A DNA stretch of 64,000 bases from assembly GCA_021014325.1 (NCBI GenBank), contig CM037476.1, positions 20,124,827-20,188,826 on the forward strand, in the 5' to 3' direction. The notes below the pieces were generated by a model, which was given only the letters and a program-made list of their open reading frames with translations, made no database searches and was not told where the DNA came from. This document shows positions 25,301 through 32,122 of this stretch, in pieces. The stretch is from Plazaster borealis (Eukaryota > Echinodermata > Asteroidea > Forcipulatida > Labidiasteridae). Each line of letters begins with the position of its first letter. The stretch's first letter is position 1. A program made the translations under genes and the position numbers.

Positions 25301-28037
25301 GGAAGAACAAGTTAGAGAAGCACGGGCCAGGGAAGAAAGAGTAAGAGAGGAAAGGGTGAGGGAAGAACAAGTTAGAGAAGCACGGGCCAGGGAAGAAAGA
25401 GTAAGAGAGGAAAGGGTGAGGGAAGAACAAGTCAGAGAAGCACGGGCCAGGGAAGAAAGAGCCAAGGAAGAAAGGGCCAAGGAGGAGCAACTCAGGGAGG
25501 TACAGGCCCGTGAGCAAAGACAGCTGGAAGAGAGGATAAAGGAGGAGCGGGCAAGAGAAGAAATGATGAGGATCCAGAGGTTGAGAGAAGAGCGTGTCAG
25601 AGAGGAAAAGGTCCGTGAAGAAAGGGAGAGAGAGCAACGGCTCAAAGAGGAGAGAGCACGCGAGGAAAGAGAGCGTGAAATGAGAGCCAAGGAAGAACAA
25701 GAGCGATACTATCGCCAGAATGATCCTCGTCAACAACCCCCAGCTGGACAGTACCAGCAGGGTCAGCATGATCGATATGGCTCTCAGTCCAGCATGCCTG
25801 TAAGTTCAGCCCCTCAAGGCAACTACCAATACAGTGACCCGAGAGATTCACAGTACGGCTGGGAGACGAACAGATTGGCAACAGTTCCTAGATCTTCACC
25901 CTCTCAAATGGACAACAGGTATGGTCCACAACAAGACTACACCCCTGTCAATGCCCAACAAAGCCAGATGTATCAGAGTGCACCTTACTACAGTGCAGCT
26001 GATAATCAGAGAGAGGACGAGCCCCCACCACCACCACCTCCTCCGTCTGACAGTTACGATGAATTCCCGCCACCCCCGATGGATCTCCCTCCACCCCCTC
26101 CAGATATGGACTACCAGCAGGACCTTCCTCCACCGCCCCCACCAAGCGGTCAATCAAGTCAGTCCCTGCCGCCTGGGGCAATGCAGAAGTACCAGCTGTG
26201 GCATGAGCAAGAGAAGAGGCGCCTGCAAGAAGAACGTGAGAGGAGGATGAGGGAGAAACAGGCCCTGGTTGAGAATCAGCGTCAGGCTTATCTGGATTCT
26301 AAACGCCCGAATAGTCAACGCCAAGAACCAGTTCATCCTCAGCAGCAAGAGCGCCCGGCCTATGCATCACTGCCAAGGCAAGGGCGCATTCAAAGGCATG
26401 GATCAGTCGGTAACGATCAACGGCCTGAATTACAGAGACAGAACTCTGGTCCTAAACCCGTGCCCATCCCACGGGCTCCCGGCAGGAAATTCTCAAACAG
26501 TGAAGACGGGCCCAGCAGACCCCACAGTGAGCATTACTCGGTAGATGGTGTGCCTCAGTCACCACGACCACTCAGTCAGAATTACGAATCCCCATTGCAG
26601 GCTAGTCCAGACCCCAGGGGAAGATACAGCTCAAACAATGGAGGGCCGAGCCCTGCTCAAAACAACCGCCCTCCAGCAACCACGGGGAACTGGAGTGCGA
26701 CAAGAGACCTTCATACCTCACATGAGGATCTGAAAGGCCCGTCTCCATGGAAACGGGAAGAAAGAGAGAAGTGGGAACTTCGGCAGGAGGAGCAAAAGAA
26801 GATGTTACGAGAACAGGCAATTGAAGAGTTAACAAAACAAAATATTCTGACTCTACAGCAACAGGAGAAATTGAGAAAGCTTCGAATGGAGCAAGAATTT
26901 CAACGACGTCTTGACGAGTCCCGGGCGGAAAATGAAGAAGAGGAAGGTGATGACGAGGAGGCAAATAAGAGACGAGAGCAATTTGAGATAGCTCAGGCTC
27001 AAGCCGAGAGAATCTTGATTCAGCAGCAGGTAGCGCAGACGGCGTCTCGACAACAGCAAGAGCAACAGTTAGAGAGACTGTCGGGTGAGTTGGCCAAAGA
27101 GAGAGCCCGACAGCAACAGATCATGCAGCAGCAGGAAGAAGAGTACTTCCAACGTAAGAGAGAACACCGGGAACTCCAACAGGCCGAGCAGGACCAGTTC
27201 ATGAGACAAATCGACCAGGAGCAAGGGACCAACGGACAGGAGGAAGAGATGGAGAGACGCCACGCCATGCAGAGATTGGAGTACCAGAGACGAGTTGCTG
27301 AAATCGAGCAAGAGCGTCGGCGCATCGAAGAGCAGTTATCGTTCAAACCGAAGAGTGGCCCTACCCCTGCTCACTACAACCCAAATGCCGCACTCAATGA
27401 TAGCAATGTTGTACATACCAAAGTGAATGTTAGTTACGTGCCTGGACCCGAGAAAACGTACATTTCTCCAAGCACAGAGAGGGTTCCCTCTGCGATCAGT
27501 AGTCAACGCATACCAAGTCAGCGTCCTCTGATTCAGCCCAAACCAACCAAAGTACCTCCCCCGGTGGCACCGAAGAAAGCAGCATTCCCGAGCGTCAAGG
27601 CTAACGGACGCGCCCCGTCATCCAACTATTCTTCCCTAGGTCCGATGCCGTACACTGCAAACACCTCCACAATTAGTCAAATTCCAATGCAGGAGAACAG
27701 TGCCTACGAGCCTGCCAGCGACTACAACCACACCCCAATGACCAACAGCAAGCCGAATACCCACCCGTACGCCACGCCGGAGAACTCCCAAAACATGAAC
27801 ACATTCAAGGTCGGGGATACTCCGTCGGTAATCGGTGCTCAAGAGGTGTACCGCGACCCCCGCGATCGTCTCCTCGCCAACAAGCAACAGCCCATGAGGG
27901 AAGGCGCTACAACAGAGAAACTGACTTTCCGAGACAAGATGAAGATGTTCACCGAAGACAGCCCCATCAAGAAGACCAGAGCGTCCAAATGGGAGAGGGA
28001 CTTTGTGGCCCAAAATCCGCATCTCAATACAACTTAA
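1248..28037 (+). CDS. AFDN: Afadin (canoe homologue), 19 exons, 5' part outside the window
   Basis: Afadin is a large scaffold at adherens junctions that links nectins and Ras/Rap1 signalling to F-actin. The joined exons encode 2122 residues to the stop. In order I see the end of a Ras-association domain (1-95), an FHA domain (about 125-195), a DIL domain (about 240-600), a Q/G/P/H repeat (about 668-780), a PDZ domain (about 815-910), a charged helix (about 1107-1348), polyproline (about 1450-1492), a second coiled coil (about 1692-1892) and a conserved C-terminal tail. All 19 splice junctions keep frame. The order FHA, DIL, PDZ, polyproline is diagnostic for afadin. Oddities are an extra cassette exon in the DIL region, two tandem-repeat expansions and one 3.2-kb last exon. 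The N-terminal Ras-association domain and the start codon are to the left of the window. Confidence 0.96.
1455..1520. repeat. Poly-C, poly-A and (AAT)n tract
   Basis: A run of C, then A, then about eight AAT units in the afadin intron. It resembles the 3' tail of a retroposed element, but no body is recognisable. Confidence 0.75.
1565..1760 (+). repeat. Dispersed repeat, copy 1 of 3
   Basis: About 160 bp starting TTAGTCTGATTTC and ending in CCAAATATCATACC. It recurs at 7510-7675 and 11105-11275 in the same orientation. Confidence 0.7.
1985..2460 (+). mobile_element. MITE with GGCCACATAAAA termini, copy 1
   Basis: Terminal inverted repeats GGCCACATA at the left and TATGTGGCC at the right, flanked by TTA on both sides. 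It contains a long G tract. A second copy lies at 18342-18833 in the same orientation with the same internal sequence. Confidence 0.75.
2539..2679 (+). CDS. AFDN: Afadin exon, RA2 end and linker
   Basis: The acceptor is CTCTGTAG and the donor GTATTG. It completes a glycine codon and gives ELIFELKLRP, the last strand of the RA fold, then a basic linker ending in ERLPYFLELNE, as in vertebrate afadin. Phase 1 at the end. Confidence 0.93.
3600..3706 (+). CDS. AFDN: Afadin exon, start of FHA region
   Basis: The acceptor is TGTTTTAG and the donor GTAAAA. It encodes an acidic linker followed by KPKRHRLQENVTEVGSEH-like sequence, matching the LYRLQLSVTEVG strand that opens the afadin FHA domain. Ends in phase 0. 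Confidence 0.9.
4491..4694 (+). CDS. AFDN: Afadin exon, FHA domain core
   Basis: Sixty-eight codons in phase 0 between a TTTGCAG acceptor and a GTAAGG donor. The peptide LFSPGIQPRHCVV, then VTVTP, then TYVNGQRI and VRFGRHHCFRF, reproduces the FHA signature with its R-H and N-G positions. It is close to the vertebrate sequence throughout. Confidence 0.96.
4795..5205 (+). mobile_element. Second SINE-like family, copy 1
   Basis: It includes a B-box-like GGGTTCGAATCCC followed by ACCGGAGCCTTGCATGTGGA and CTCCCACATCTAAAACTTAG. Parts recur at 18175-18340 and 58100-58235. The middle of this copy carries an unrelated stretch, and the copy is degenerate. Confidence 0.6.
5211..5361 (+). CDS. AFDN: Afadin exon, FHA to DIL linker
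   Basis: The acceptor is ATCGGAACAG and the donor GTAAGT. A poorly conserved charged linker ends in PPEVLPATLEFKEA, the counterpart of vertebrate GPELILPASIEFRES. Ends in phase 1. Confidence 0.92.
5560..5715 (+). repeat. LINE-like 3' tail with (GAATT)n
   Basis: A T-rich stretch ending in AAATAAATGTTATTTGAATTG followed by five GAATT units, typical of the 3' end of a 5'-truncated non-LTR element. Confidence 0.55.
5766..5971 (+). CDS. AFDN: Afadin exon, start of DIL domain
   Basis: A long T tract leads to TACAG. The peptide HFKLAPTYTLYLGCRFRL and RPEMGPTERAQRL is the highly conserved start of the dilute (DIL) domain. The donor is GAG/GTATTT, phase 0. Confidence 0.95.
6119..6264 (+). CDS. AFDN: Afadin exon, DIL domain
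   Basis: The acceptor is CACTACAG and the donor GTAGGT. The peptide IAGVLAFWLANASEFLHFIK matches the DIL block AFWMANASELLNFIK. Ends in phase 2. Confidence 0.96.
6541..6638 (+). CDS. AFDN: Afadin exon, DIL domain
   Basis: The acceptor is GATACTGCAG. It completes an arginine codon and gives HLVHCIQREMNMMLSAFLDP, the vertebrate YLVHCLQSELNNYMPAFLDD block. The donor is GTTAGT. Ends in phase 1. Confidence 0.94.
6684..7010 (+). mobile_element. tRNA-derived SINE, copy with intact head
   Basis: The head has an A box GTGGCCGAGCGGTT and a B box GGGTTCGGGTCCC spaced as in a leucine- or serine-type tRNA. The conserved core GTCCTTCGGATGGGACATTAAG and a CAGGCTTGTGAGCTACAGTG tail follow. Confidence 0.85.
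7012..7228 (+). mobile_element. Half copy of the large palindromic MITE
   Basis: It matches the right arm of the element at 61754-62142 (TTGACTCCACAAAATAACGG, then ATTATATTCTACTTTTAAAACA) and ends GTGTCCCTTTAA. The left arm is missing; a SINE adjoins instead. Confidence 0.7.
7510..7675 (+). repeat. Dispersed repeat, copy 2 of 3
   Basis: Same family as 1565-1760; shares AAACTGTGATTAAATAGCCT and CAAATATCATGCCTAC. Confidence 0.7.
7676..7810. repeat. Short tandem repeat of about 30-40 bp units
   Basis: Four imperfect units around GCACGGAGCATTTTCGTGTGAGA and ACGTTTTT. It directly abuts the dispersed repeat on its left. Confidence 0.85.
8440..9200 (+). repeat. Long dispersed repeat
   Basis: Its ends carry related sequences (CCTGGGGAAACTCCCTAGG at the left, TCCCCAGGAGCTTCCTGGGG at the right) in inverted order, which suggests a foldback element. 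Its middle (about 8610-8900) recurs at 62880-63175. Confidence 0.6.
9559..9675 (+). CDS. AFDN: Afadin cassette exon, insert in the DIL region
   Basis: A 117-nt exon with phase 1 on both sides, between a CCGATTCAG acceptor and a GTAAGC donor. It encodes 39 polar residues including NDGWRGGPKDNPLRI and a proline-rich end. The flanking exons also join in frame if it is left out, and the skipped version aligns better with vertebrate afadin. It is therefore either an echinoderm-type insertion or an alternatively spliced cassette. That it is an exon at all is inferred from splice sites, phase and an open frame, not from homology. Confidence 0.65.
10314..10542. mobile_element. Foldback element
   Basis: Inverted arms of about 60 bp. 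The outer parts are AATTTGATTTCTTCAGACTAA and its near complement TTAGTCTGAGGAATTCAAATT; the inner parts are ATGGTTCGGGGCAAGCTTTT and its complement. A half copy appears near 52220-52340. Confidence 0.8.
11105..11275 (+). repeat. Dispersed repeat, copy 3 of 3
   Basis: Same family as 1565-1760, sharing CAGCCCTTGTATTCAAAAC and CAAATATCATGCCTGG. Confidence 0.65.
11375..11739 (-). mobile_element. TTAA-type MITE, AAAGGAACRTTACAG family, copy 1
   Basis: TTAA on both sides, ends AAAGGAACGTTACAGAA and complement. Internally it is the inverse of the copy at 29547-29851 (shared CATCCCTAGAAATATTTCTG). Confidence 0.85.
12762..13027 (+). CDS. AFDN: Afadin exon, DIL domain core
   Basis: The acceptor is AAATCTATCAG and the donor GTAAGC. 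It carries the most conserved DIL block: LLRRCRVNAGLTIQLFSQLF, then WLFNKLI and WAEKQGLELAAEAH. Ends in phase 0. Confidence 0.97.
13053..13255 (-). mobile_element. SINE, 3' part only, minus strand
   Basis: It contains TTATATAGCGC, then TATGAGACC...CTTTACATAGCACCATGT and AACCAGGAAC, the reverse of the SINE tail region. The tRNA head is absent. It starts 26 bp after an afadin exon. Confidence 0.8.
14298..14660 (+). mobile_element. tRNA-derived SINE
   Basis: Head GTCGTGGCCGAGTAGTTAAG with B box AGTTCGAGTCCC, core GTCCTTCGGATGGGACATTA, and the GCTTGCGAGCTACAGTGG tail type, ending about 50 bp before an afadin exon acceptor. Confidence 0.88.
14728..14886 (+). CDS. AFDN: Afadin exon, end of DIL domain
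   Basis: Fifty-three codons in phase 0, from a TTGTAAACAG acceptor to a GTAAAT donor. The motif CFKLNSRQLRALLENY matches vertebrate CFKLNSLQLQALLQNY. It is preceded by a variable LLMAPKD segment. Confidence 0.94.
14964..15271 (+). repeat. CAGGCCTG-bounded repeat, copy 1
   Basis: Bounded on both sides by CAGGCCTG. It contains CGACCAGCGTAAATGCGTGA and CACTTGACGTTCCACGATCA, shared with 20554-21178. Confidence 0.8.
15292..15664 (+). mobile_element. TTAA-type MITE, AAAGGCA...GTATACC family
   Basis: TTAA flanks, termini AAAGGCAAAGTATACCTTTGG and its near complement. It is a foldback with long imperfect arms. Confidence 0.85.
15966..16158. mobile_element. GGGCCCAATTT foldback MITE
   Basis: Ends GGGCCCAATTTTATAGAGCTGC and its complement GCTCTATGAAATTGGGCCC; almost the whole element is an imperfect palindrome built on AAGCACAAAA and CTTAGCAG motifs. 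Confidence 0.88.
16280..16485 (-). mobile_element. SINE, 3' part only, minus strand
   Basis: AATAATAATACGCAGTTCTTATAT followed by the reverse of the SINE tail (CATAGCACCATGTAATGG) and stopping before the tRNA head. Confidence 0.82.
16553..16733 (+). CDS. AFDN: Afadin exon, end of DIL domain and linker
   Basis: The acceptor is GATTAATTACAG and the donor GTAAGG. It encodes VPLEEDTELRLALIVPEDGY followed by GVPTGLQEFLEPL, matching the vertebrate LPEDGYSCDVVRNIPNGLQEFLDPL block. Ends in phase 1. Confidence 0.95.
16766..16860 (+). mobile_element. SINE head fragment
   Basis: A truncated tRNA-like head with CGTGGTCGAGCGGTCTGG and B box AGGTTCGAATCCTGG, starting 33 bp downstream of an afadin exon. 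Confidence 0.7.
17223..17731 (+). CDS. AFDN: Afadin exon with QQQGPPPHL tandem repeats
   Basis: The acceptor is TTGCTGTTTAG and the donor GTAGAA. It begins with ARLTVNPTASGDWTVYL, matching the vertebrate RLIPHTRSPGTWTIYF segment. It then runs into about twelve copies of a 27-bp unit encoding QQQGPPPHL and ends in a Q- and P-rich tail. Vertebrate afadin has only a short linker here before the PDZ domain. The repeat makes this linker roughly 110 residues longer, probably disordered. Ends in phase 0. Confidence 0.93.
17324..17650 (+). repeat. Coding 27-bp minisatellite in afadin
   Basis: About twelve head-to-tail copies of a 27-bp G/C-rich unit beginning CAGCAGCAGGGACCCCCACC. Central copies are identical and outer copies carry substitutions, for example CCCCCTCCCCAC. 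The unit is a multiple of three, so copy number can change without breaking frame, and other frames stay open as a side effect. Confidence 0.97.
17805..17915 (+). repeat. Dispersed repeat shared with 37380-37545
   Basis: GTTTCGGTTA-like and ACTTATTGGTTACAGCCG motifs; the copy at 37380-37545 has CAGTTATTGGTTACAGCCG. Confidence 0.6.
18175..18340 (+). mobile_element. Second SINE-like family, copy 2
   Basis: GACCGGAGCCTTGCATGTGG, then GGGGTTTTCCTCCCACATCT, ending GATGTGTAA. The tRNA-like head is mostly missing. Confidence 0.65.
18342..18833 (+). mobile_element. MITE with GGCCACATAAAA termini, copy 2
   Basis: Termini AGGCCACATAAAAAA and TTTTTTATGTGGCC. Internal sequence agrees with 1985-2460, including GATTTTGATGTTTTTAATTG. 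It ends about 60 bp before the first PDZ exon. Confidence 0.88.
18895..19077 (+). CDS. AFDN: Afadin exon, PDZ domain first half
   Basis: Sixty-one codons in phase 0 after a TTATTTCAG acceptor. The peptide KGGSRMGLSIIAAKGVGQEK contains the PDZ carboxylate-binding loop (MGLSI), followed by IGVYIKAVVPGAAAHK. Vertebrate afadin has NGMGLSIVAAKGAGQDKLGIYVKSVVKGGAA here. Confidence 0.97.
19112..19307. mobile_element. GGGCCCAATTT foldback MITE
   Basis: Full copy with termini GGGCCCAATTTCATAGAGCT and AGCTCTATGAAATTGGGCCC; lies 34 bp after an afadin exon. Confidence 0.9.
19319..19733 (+). mobile_element. TTAA-type MITE with a perfect central hairpin
   Basis: TTAA flanks and AAAGGCAGGGTATACTTTTGG start. 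Near 19496-19552 the halves CAGATGCTCGAGAAAGGCTT and AAGCCTTTCTCGAGCATCTG form a perfect stem with a few-base loop. Confidence 0.88.
19800..20153 (-). mobile_element. tRNA-derived SINE variant, minus strand
   Basis: (TAA)n, TTCTTATATAGCGCA, and at the right end the reverse of the tRNA head: GGGATTCGAACCCACAAC (B box) and ACCGCTCGGCCACGAC (A box). The body differs from the main SINE and recurs at 56506-56855. Confidence 0.85.
20554..21178 (+). repeat. CAGGCCTG-bounded repeat, copy 2, carrying an insertion
   Basis: Same ends and right part as 14964-15271. About 330 bp are inserted between GAAATCTCCGCTTTAA and AAAGCGGATATCCG, which are adjacent in copy 1; the insert holds a tandem repeat. Confidence 0.8.
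20691..20880. repeat. 41-bp tandem repeat, about five units
   Basis: Units read GAGTATGATGGGTTGTGTAC then TGTTCCARTAMRTAAACTGTT. Neighbouring units alternate between two variants, so the higher-order period is 82 bp. Confidence 0.93.
21344..21417 (+). CDS. AFDN: Afadin exon, PDZ domain middle
   Basis: The acceptor is GTTCCATAG and the donor GTGAGT. The peptide DGRIMAGDQILEVDGNSLVG is the standard PDZ strand pair with the GD.IL.V.G motif. Ends in phase 2. Confidence 0.96.
22060..22195 (+). repeat. Retroposon-like A/T-rich tail
   Basis: AT-rich sequence ending TGAAAAATAAATTATCATTATT shortly before an afadin exon; looks like a 5'-truncated retroposon end. Confidence 0.35.
22233..22351 (+). CDS. 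AFDN: Afadin exon, PDZ domain end
   Basis: The acceptor is GTTTGCCTAG and the donor GTAAGT. The peptide AAVFLMKTGQIVRLKIAKQG closes the PDZ fold, and AIYHGLAAIL follows as in vertebrates (AIYHGLATLL). Ends in phase 1. Confidence 0.96.
22475..22895 (+). mobile_element. tRNA-derived SINE, full length
   Basis: The clearest copy. A box TGGCCGAGCGGATAAG, B box GGGTTCGAATCCC, core CGTCCTTCGGATGGGACGTT, right part with GGCTGCATATTGCGCCACAG, and a TATTATTATTATTATTA tail. Confidence 0.93.
23149..23394 (+). CDS. AFDN: Afadin exon, post-PDZ linker
   Basis: The acceptor is TGATCAACAG and the donor GTGAGT. It encodes a proline-, serine- and glutamine-rich linker with MRPKSEDIS, matching the vertebrate PRPKSEGFE, and ends in KSSPNLG, matching RSSPNVA. 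Ends in phase 1. Confidence 0.92.
23415..23807 (-). mobile_element. TTAA-type MITE, GGTATACC family
   Basis: TTAA at both ends, start GGGAAGGTATACGTTTGGTA and end AAAGGTATACTTTCCCTTTAA; related to 15292-15664 in the opposite orientation. Confidence 0.85.
24547..24643 (+). CDS. AFDN: Afadin short linker exon
   Basis: The acceptor is CTTTTTATAG and the donor GTAAGT. It gives VEEPRQRIQSERDLYATVNK and a short polar end. It has no clear vertebrate match and is supported by phase (1 in, 2 out) and splice sites that join linker to last exon. Confidence 0.85.
24797..28037 (+). CDS. AFDN: Afadin last coding exon: charged helix, polyproline, coiled coil, C terminus
   Basis: A single 3.2-kb exon. The acceptor is CAATCAACAG; an in-frame ATG at 24780 is intronic and not the start. 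After a short linker comes an uninterrupted stretch of about 240 residues dominated by R, E and K (AREERVREERVREEQ-type), predicted to be a single alpha helix or coiled coil. Next are polyproline runs suited to profilin, Ena/VASP or SH3 partners, a second coiled coil (WHEQEKRRLQEERERRMREK), and a third beginning KREEREKWELRQEEQKKMLR, which aligns with the vertebrate WKRDAKEKLEKQQQMH block. The end, EKLTFRDKMKMFTED, matches the conserved ENLTFKERQRLFSQ C terminus in the F-actin-binding region. Stop TAA. Confidence 0.97.
25309..25490 (+). repeat. 60-bp coding tandem repeat in the afadin charged helix
   Basis: Three nearly identical 60-bp units, each 20 codons, in phase with the reading frame. 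A unit starts GGGAAGAACAAGTTAGAGAA and encodes REEQVREARAREERVREERV. The neighbouring sequence is a more diverged form of the same unit, so the whole charged helix probably grew by this route. Confidence 0.93.
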
Positions 28038-29033
28038 AGTCAATCAGCAAGTGTGCTAATTTCATGGAGCTGTTAATCACTCAAATAATGCTTAGCACAG
28101 AAACTTTCTGCAAAGCAGAAATGGACTAAGAGCCAAAATACCACATAGCTTGATCTTGACTGGTTTCTCTGCTCAGGCGGTCCCAAATTAATTTTTGCAA
28201 ATAAATTGATAAGTAGGCAATACTGCTCAGCAGAATTTTCTTAAGCATAAAAATGAGTGGGTATCTAAACCATCTTTTGTCAGTCTCCCTGTTCAAGCTA
28301 ATGGTTTACAATCCTGACGTGTATAAGAGACCAGACTAACTTACAGTTGCCGTTTAGTTCCATTGACTTTTAAAGAGGATATTGAGCTCATTATCGGACA
28401 CAAAATTTATATGTGCGCCTGAAAAACTTCTTTTTTTAATTACTACTCAGTGAATGTTTGATTGTGAATACTGAAATGATAATGATATGACCTTTGACCT
28501 TATCATGATACAACATGATCCCAGTGCTAGAAGTAGAACACAGAGAATGCCAAGCTCAGTTATGGTCGGTGTCTGCTGTGTAGCACGCCCTCTATGTCAG
28601 CATAGCTTGTGATGACGTGCCTGTATGGCGAAATATCCAGAGTAGCCAATGAGAAGCTTAAATTTGTCGTAGATTTAAAAATGGCAGCGCTCATAAATTA
28701 CCTCAGAGTATAGATGCGGACTGATAAACTACACACACACGCTTGGCATTTTCTGGGTTCTTTTGCTGTGATACCAGTTGTATGTAGTCTCCAGCTTCAG
28801 GCGTTAGCACTCTGGCTTCAGCTCAGCTTTCGGCTTAAGACTCCGTAAGCCGCTTTCAATTGTACACTTTCAACACTGGGTTTTAATGGTGACAAAAGCC
28901 AAAGACTGAACTGGTTTTTGTTGAAGATGCCCATAAAATAAGGGTGTTGTCTGAATTGGCGGCTGGGGCTGTGGCTTGATCGTCACGTGAACATGCATTT
29001 AAGCATAGGCTGCCCATAGCAACCTCCTTGGCA

Positions 29034-29097
29034 ACAGCCGTAGCTGCAGACGCAGTCGTAGCTGCAGACGCAGTCGTAGCTGCAGACGCAGTCGCCA
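29034..29097. repeat. 18-bp tandem repeat after afadin
   Basis: Three to four units of GTAGCTGCAGACGCAGTC in the probable afadin 3' UTR. Confidence 0.9.
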
Positions 29098-29546
29098 ATT
29101 TGGACGCAGCCTCAGTCATGGGAACACTGAGTTGACTTTGAGGACAGGACAGTGAGCTGGCTTATTGTCAAACGTACTACATTCAAAATAGCTTTTTGTA
29201 TAATTCACACAACAATTTTTCAACTTGTCGTAGGGTTATTTTAAAAGCAACCGTGACTGACTATTTATATGGCCGTTGCTTGTACAGATATATTGTAAAT
29301 TTAACATACATTAGAATAATGAGGTACGTAGAAGTAGTTGAGTTAATCTCTTTTTTGTTTTATAATTTCTTGATTAATTCCACGATTTGGAATTTCGGTA
29401 CAAGTCGCTTGCAGTCTCTTTGGGGTGAAGAAGAGTGCAGTCATTGCACCATTGTAAATACTTTTGCAATTTGCACTTCCACGTGGCAGAGAGTCAGTCG
29501 AGCTTGAAAGCGCGGTAGACTCTAAAATCAGTAGTCTCGACCTCAC

Positions 29547-29851
29547 TTAAAGGAACATTACAGAATTGGTTTTTGCTAACAAAACAGTGTAAGCACTTTA
29601 TATAATCCACCATATACATAAACTGACAAACCTGCAGAAGTTTGAGATCGATCGGCCATCTGGGTCATGAGAAAATCGTGGAAAAGTCGATCGGAAATTA
29701 GTTTGATTTATTTCTCATCAAATATGGCATTTCAGACAGAAATATTTCTAGGGATGTTTTCTACTATCATCATCATTAGACCGTGTAAGTTTTATGTAAA
29801 TCTGTGATCTTAAAGAAAATGTTAATTACCAGTTCTGTAACGTTCCTTTAA
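29547..29851 (+). mobile_element. TTAA-type MITE, AAAGGAACRTTACAG family, copy 2
   Basis: TTAA flanks with termini AAAGGAACATTACAGAATTGG and CCAGTTCTGTAACGTTCCTTT. Confidence 0.88.
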
Positions 29852-31905
29852 CCTCGTCCATATTGATCCCATATTAACTCTGAGGGATCCTCATTGACGA
29901 GGTCAAGCGAGGTCGCGGCTACTGGTTATGCTTTAGAGCCTGTCCTTAATCTCTGGGGCTTTTTTCCGAACCTTGGGTTTGGGTTCCTTGGGTACACTGC
30001 TCCAAAATTGTTGACGGAGCTGGAGCCAGAGGACAAGCCGTGGATTGTGAAATGGCCCTAGTGTCATACACAGCCAAGCAGCCAAAATGCCAGTTAATGC
30101 GCACTGTTTAGACTGGTTCCCTGCAAAACATTCGGATTCTACAAATAGTCTTGTGTTAAAAAAAAAAAGCTGAATGTGAAAATGAATGCACCTTGACCAC
30201 ATCTAGATCTTATTATTTTTATATCACTGCCACTGTAAATAGTCTTTAAGAAAAATAACAAAAATTGTTTATTGAAATCTCTTTAGTTAAATTTTAGCAG
30301 CCAGGTAAAAACTACAGTAATATATTTTTGATAATCTTAATATGAATTTGGTACAATAGTAAGGGACTTTTAAATTATGTGATTATGGTTTTCAGTTTTA
30401 GAGAAATCATTTGTTTTTAACCCAGACGTTTAGTAAAATGTAACATTTCTTTTAATTCCCACTCGTAGAAAAAGCAAAATCACCCATTATATGATGGCAC
30501 ATAGATTTAACTCCACCCTACTAACGGAGTGTTTTTGTTTATTTTTATTGTTTAGGCGGTAGAGGCTGCACTTGAAATTTGTCACTTTTCTAAGAATGTT
30601 TTCTTGATTCTAGTCAAAGATTTTAAGTAATCTAGTCAGAGACCATGCATAGAGCTGCTTCAAGTAGCAAATAGTGCTGAACATTTTTTTCTGCTAAGCG
30701 AAACTGAGCAGGATACCAGGAAATTAGTCTTGCTTTTCCCGTAGTGCCACTCAAGTTCTTGGTAGTGGTAGTTCAGCCTTGTGAATGGTGGTAGATGCCT
30801 ACTACCTGTACACTTGTGTGGTTTTTAGTCGATGTATATTGTTTTAACACGTCGTCGCATGATTGGTAGTATGATAAAAGTTTTGTTGTATATAGTTTTT
30901 AATGTTATTGATTTTACCAATTTTAACATTATGTTTTTTCAAGTTAAAATACTTGTCGTTGTTTTGCTTGTTTGGTGCATTTCTGGAAATGGTTTGCAAA
31001 GTGAACCAGCCTGTTGCGTGTGTGTGTGTGTTTGTGAGCGTGTCTACCCGTTGAAACCGAGGACTTTAACAAAAGGGATCTGGGTGTTAGACAGAAGCGA
31101 AGACGTCCTGGCTTCGCTTTTTTTTTATACAAATGATGGGTCCAGAATGTAGAGAGAAAGAGAGATTTGAAATTATTATTTTACTATACACTGTGGTATG
31201 ATGTACCATTAAATGCATTTTTTTTAATGGAGTTTAAACAAAATTCCCCTAATATTTGACAATTTAATGGGACCATTTGCATAAAGTAATGTGTATATAT
31301 ACATGCCAGTATTGAAGTTGTTTTCAAAGTACTTTTTTACTCTCAGAAACTTCATCCTTTGTAAAGCATTTCTTCAGTCTACAGATAATTGCAACCATAT
31401 TGGTATTTTGTAAGGGAAAATACGAAGCCTTTCAGGGTGGTAACCGACATCAATTATAAGCAAGTTCAATTAAGGACCAATGGGTAACTAGTGGTTGGTT
31501 CATGACGTACATGTACGTAGCGCATGTGCACTGAAGTGTGAACGACTCTAGTCAAACTATATGTTAACGTAACCGTGGGAAAAGGTGGGTTCAAGCCTCG
31601 CTCTAATCAAGTTTTTCTTTGTTTAACCCAAAATCATTTAAAATTTACCCAGTCGTTTTCCCTTGTGGTTCAGTACTTTAAATAACGAAAATTGGCACAA
31701 TCAAGATTTGTTTATAATTGAACAATGAACATTGTTCAATTCCTGTCATAATAATTGTGTACAATGTATATAGTAATGAGGAATTCTGAGCATTTAAAAT
31801 AAAAGTGTATCATAGTTTTTTAACAAAAGTTGATTTATTGGGTATAATGTAACCAATATTAAAAAAGAATGCATTAGAGTTGTCACATGTGTTAGTATGT
31901 TAATG

Positions 31906-32122
31906 TTAAAGGGGCACTCGTCGTGATCACAGTGAGTTTGTGGCCAGACATTAAATTCTGAACTCTCACCCAGTTACTGGACAAAAGTGCGCGATTATTA
32001 ATGACAGCGCCCTTTAAAGCTTTTGTCATGTGACGGTCAATACACGCAGTAACTGGGTGAGAGTTCATGTTTCCGTGTTCAGCCACAAGCCGACTATGAT
32101 CTCGACGACAGTGCCCCTTTAA
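31906..32122. mobile_element. TTAA-type foldback MITE, AAAGGGGCACT family
   Basis: TTAA flanks, termini AAAGGGGCACTCGTCG and CGACAGTGCCCCTTT; inner arms AACTCTCACCCAGTTACTG and CAGTAACTGGGTGAGAGTT are a perfect inverted repeat. Confidence 0.9.

Noticed and set aside
24816..25769. 317-residue minus-strand frame opposite the afadin charged helix
   Set aside because: It is the L/S/F-rich antisense of an R/E/K-rich coding repeat, with no domain and no splice context of its own.
29933..30202. Minus-strand frame ending in a basic KEPKPKVRKKAPEIKDRL segment, considered as the Dlish last exon
   Set aside because: It does not resemble an SH3 domain, and the true third SH3 exon was found at 34340-34498 in the right phase.
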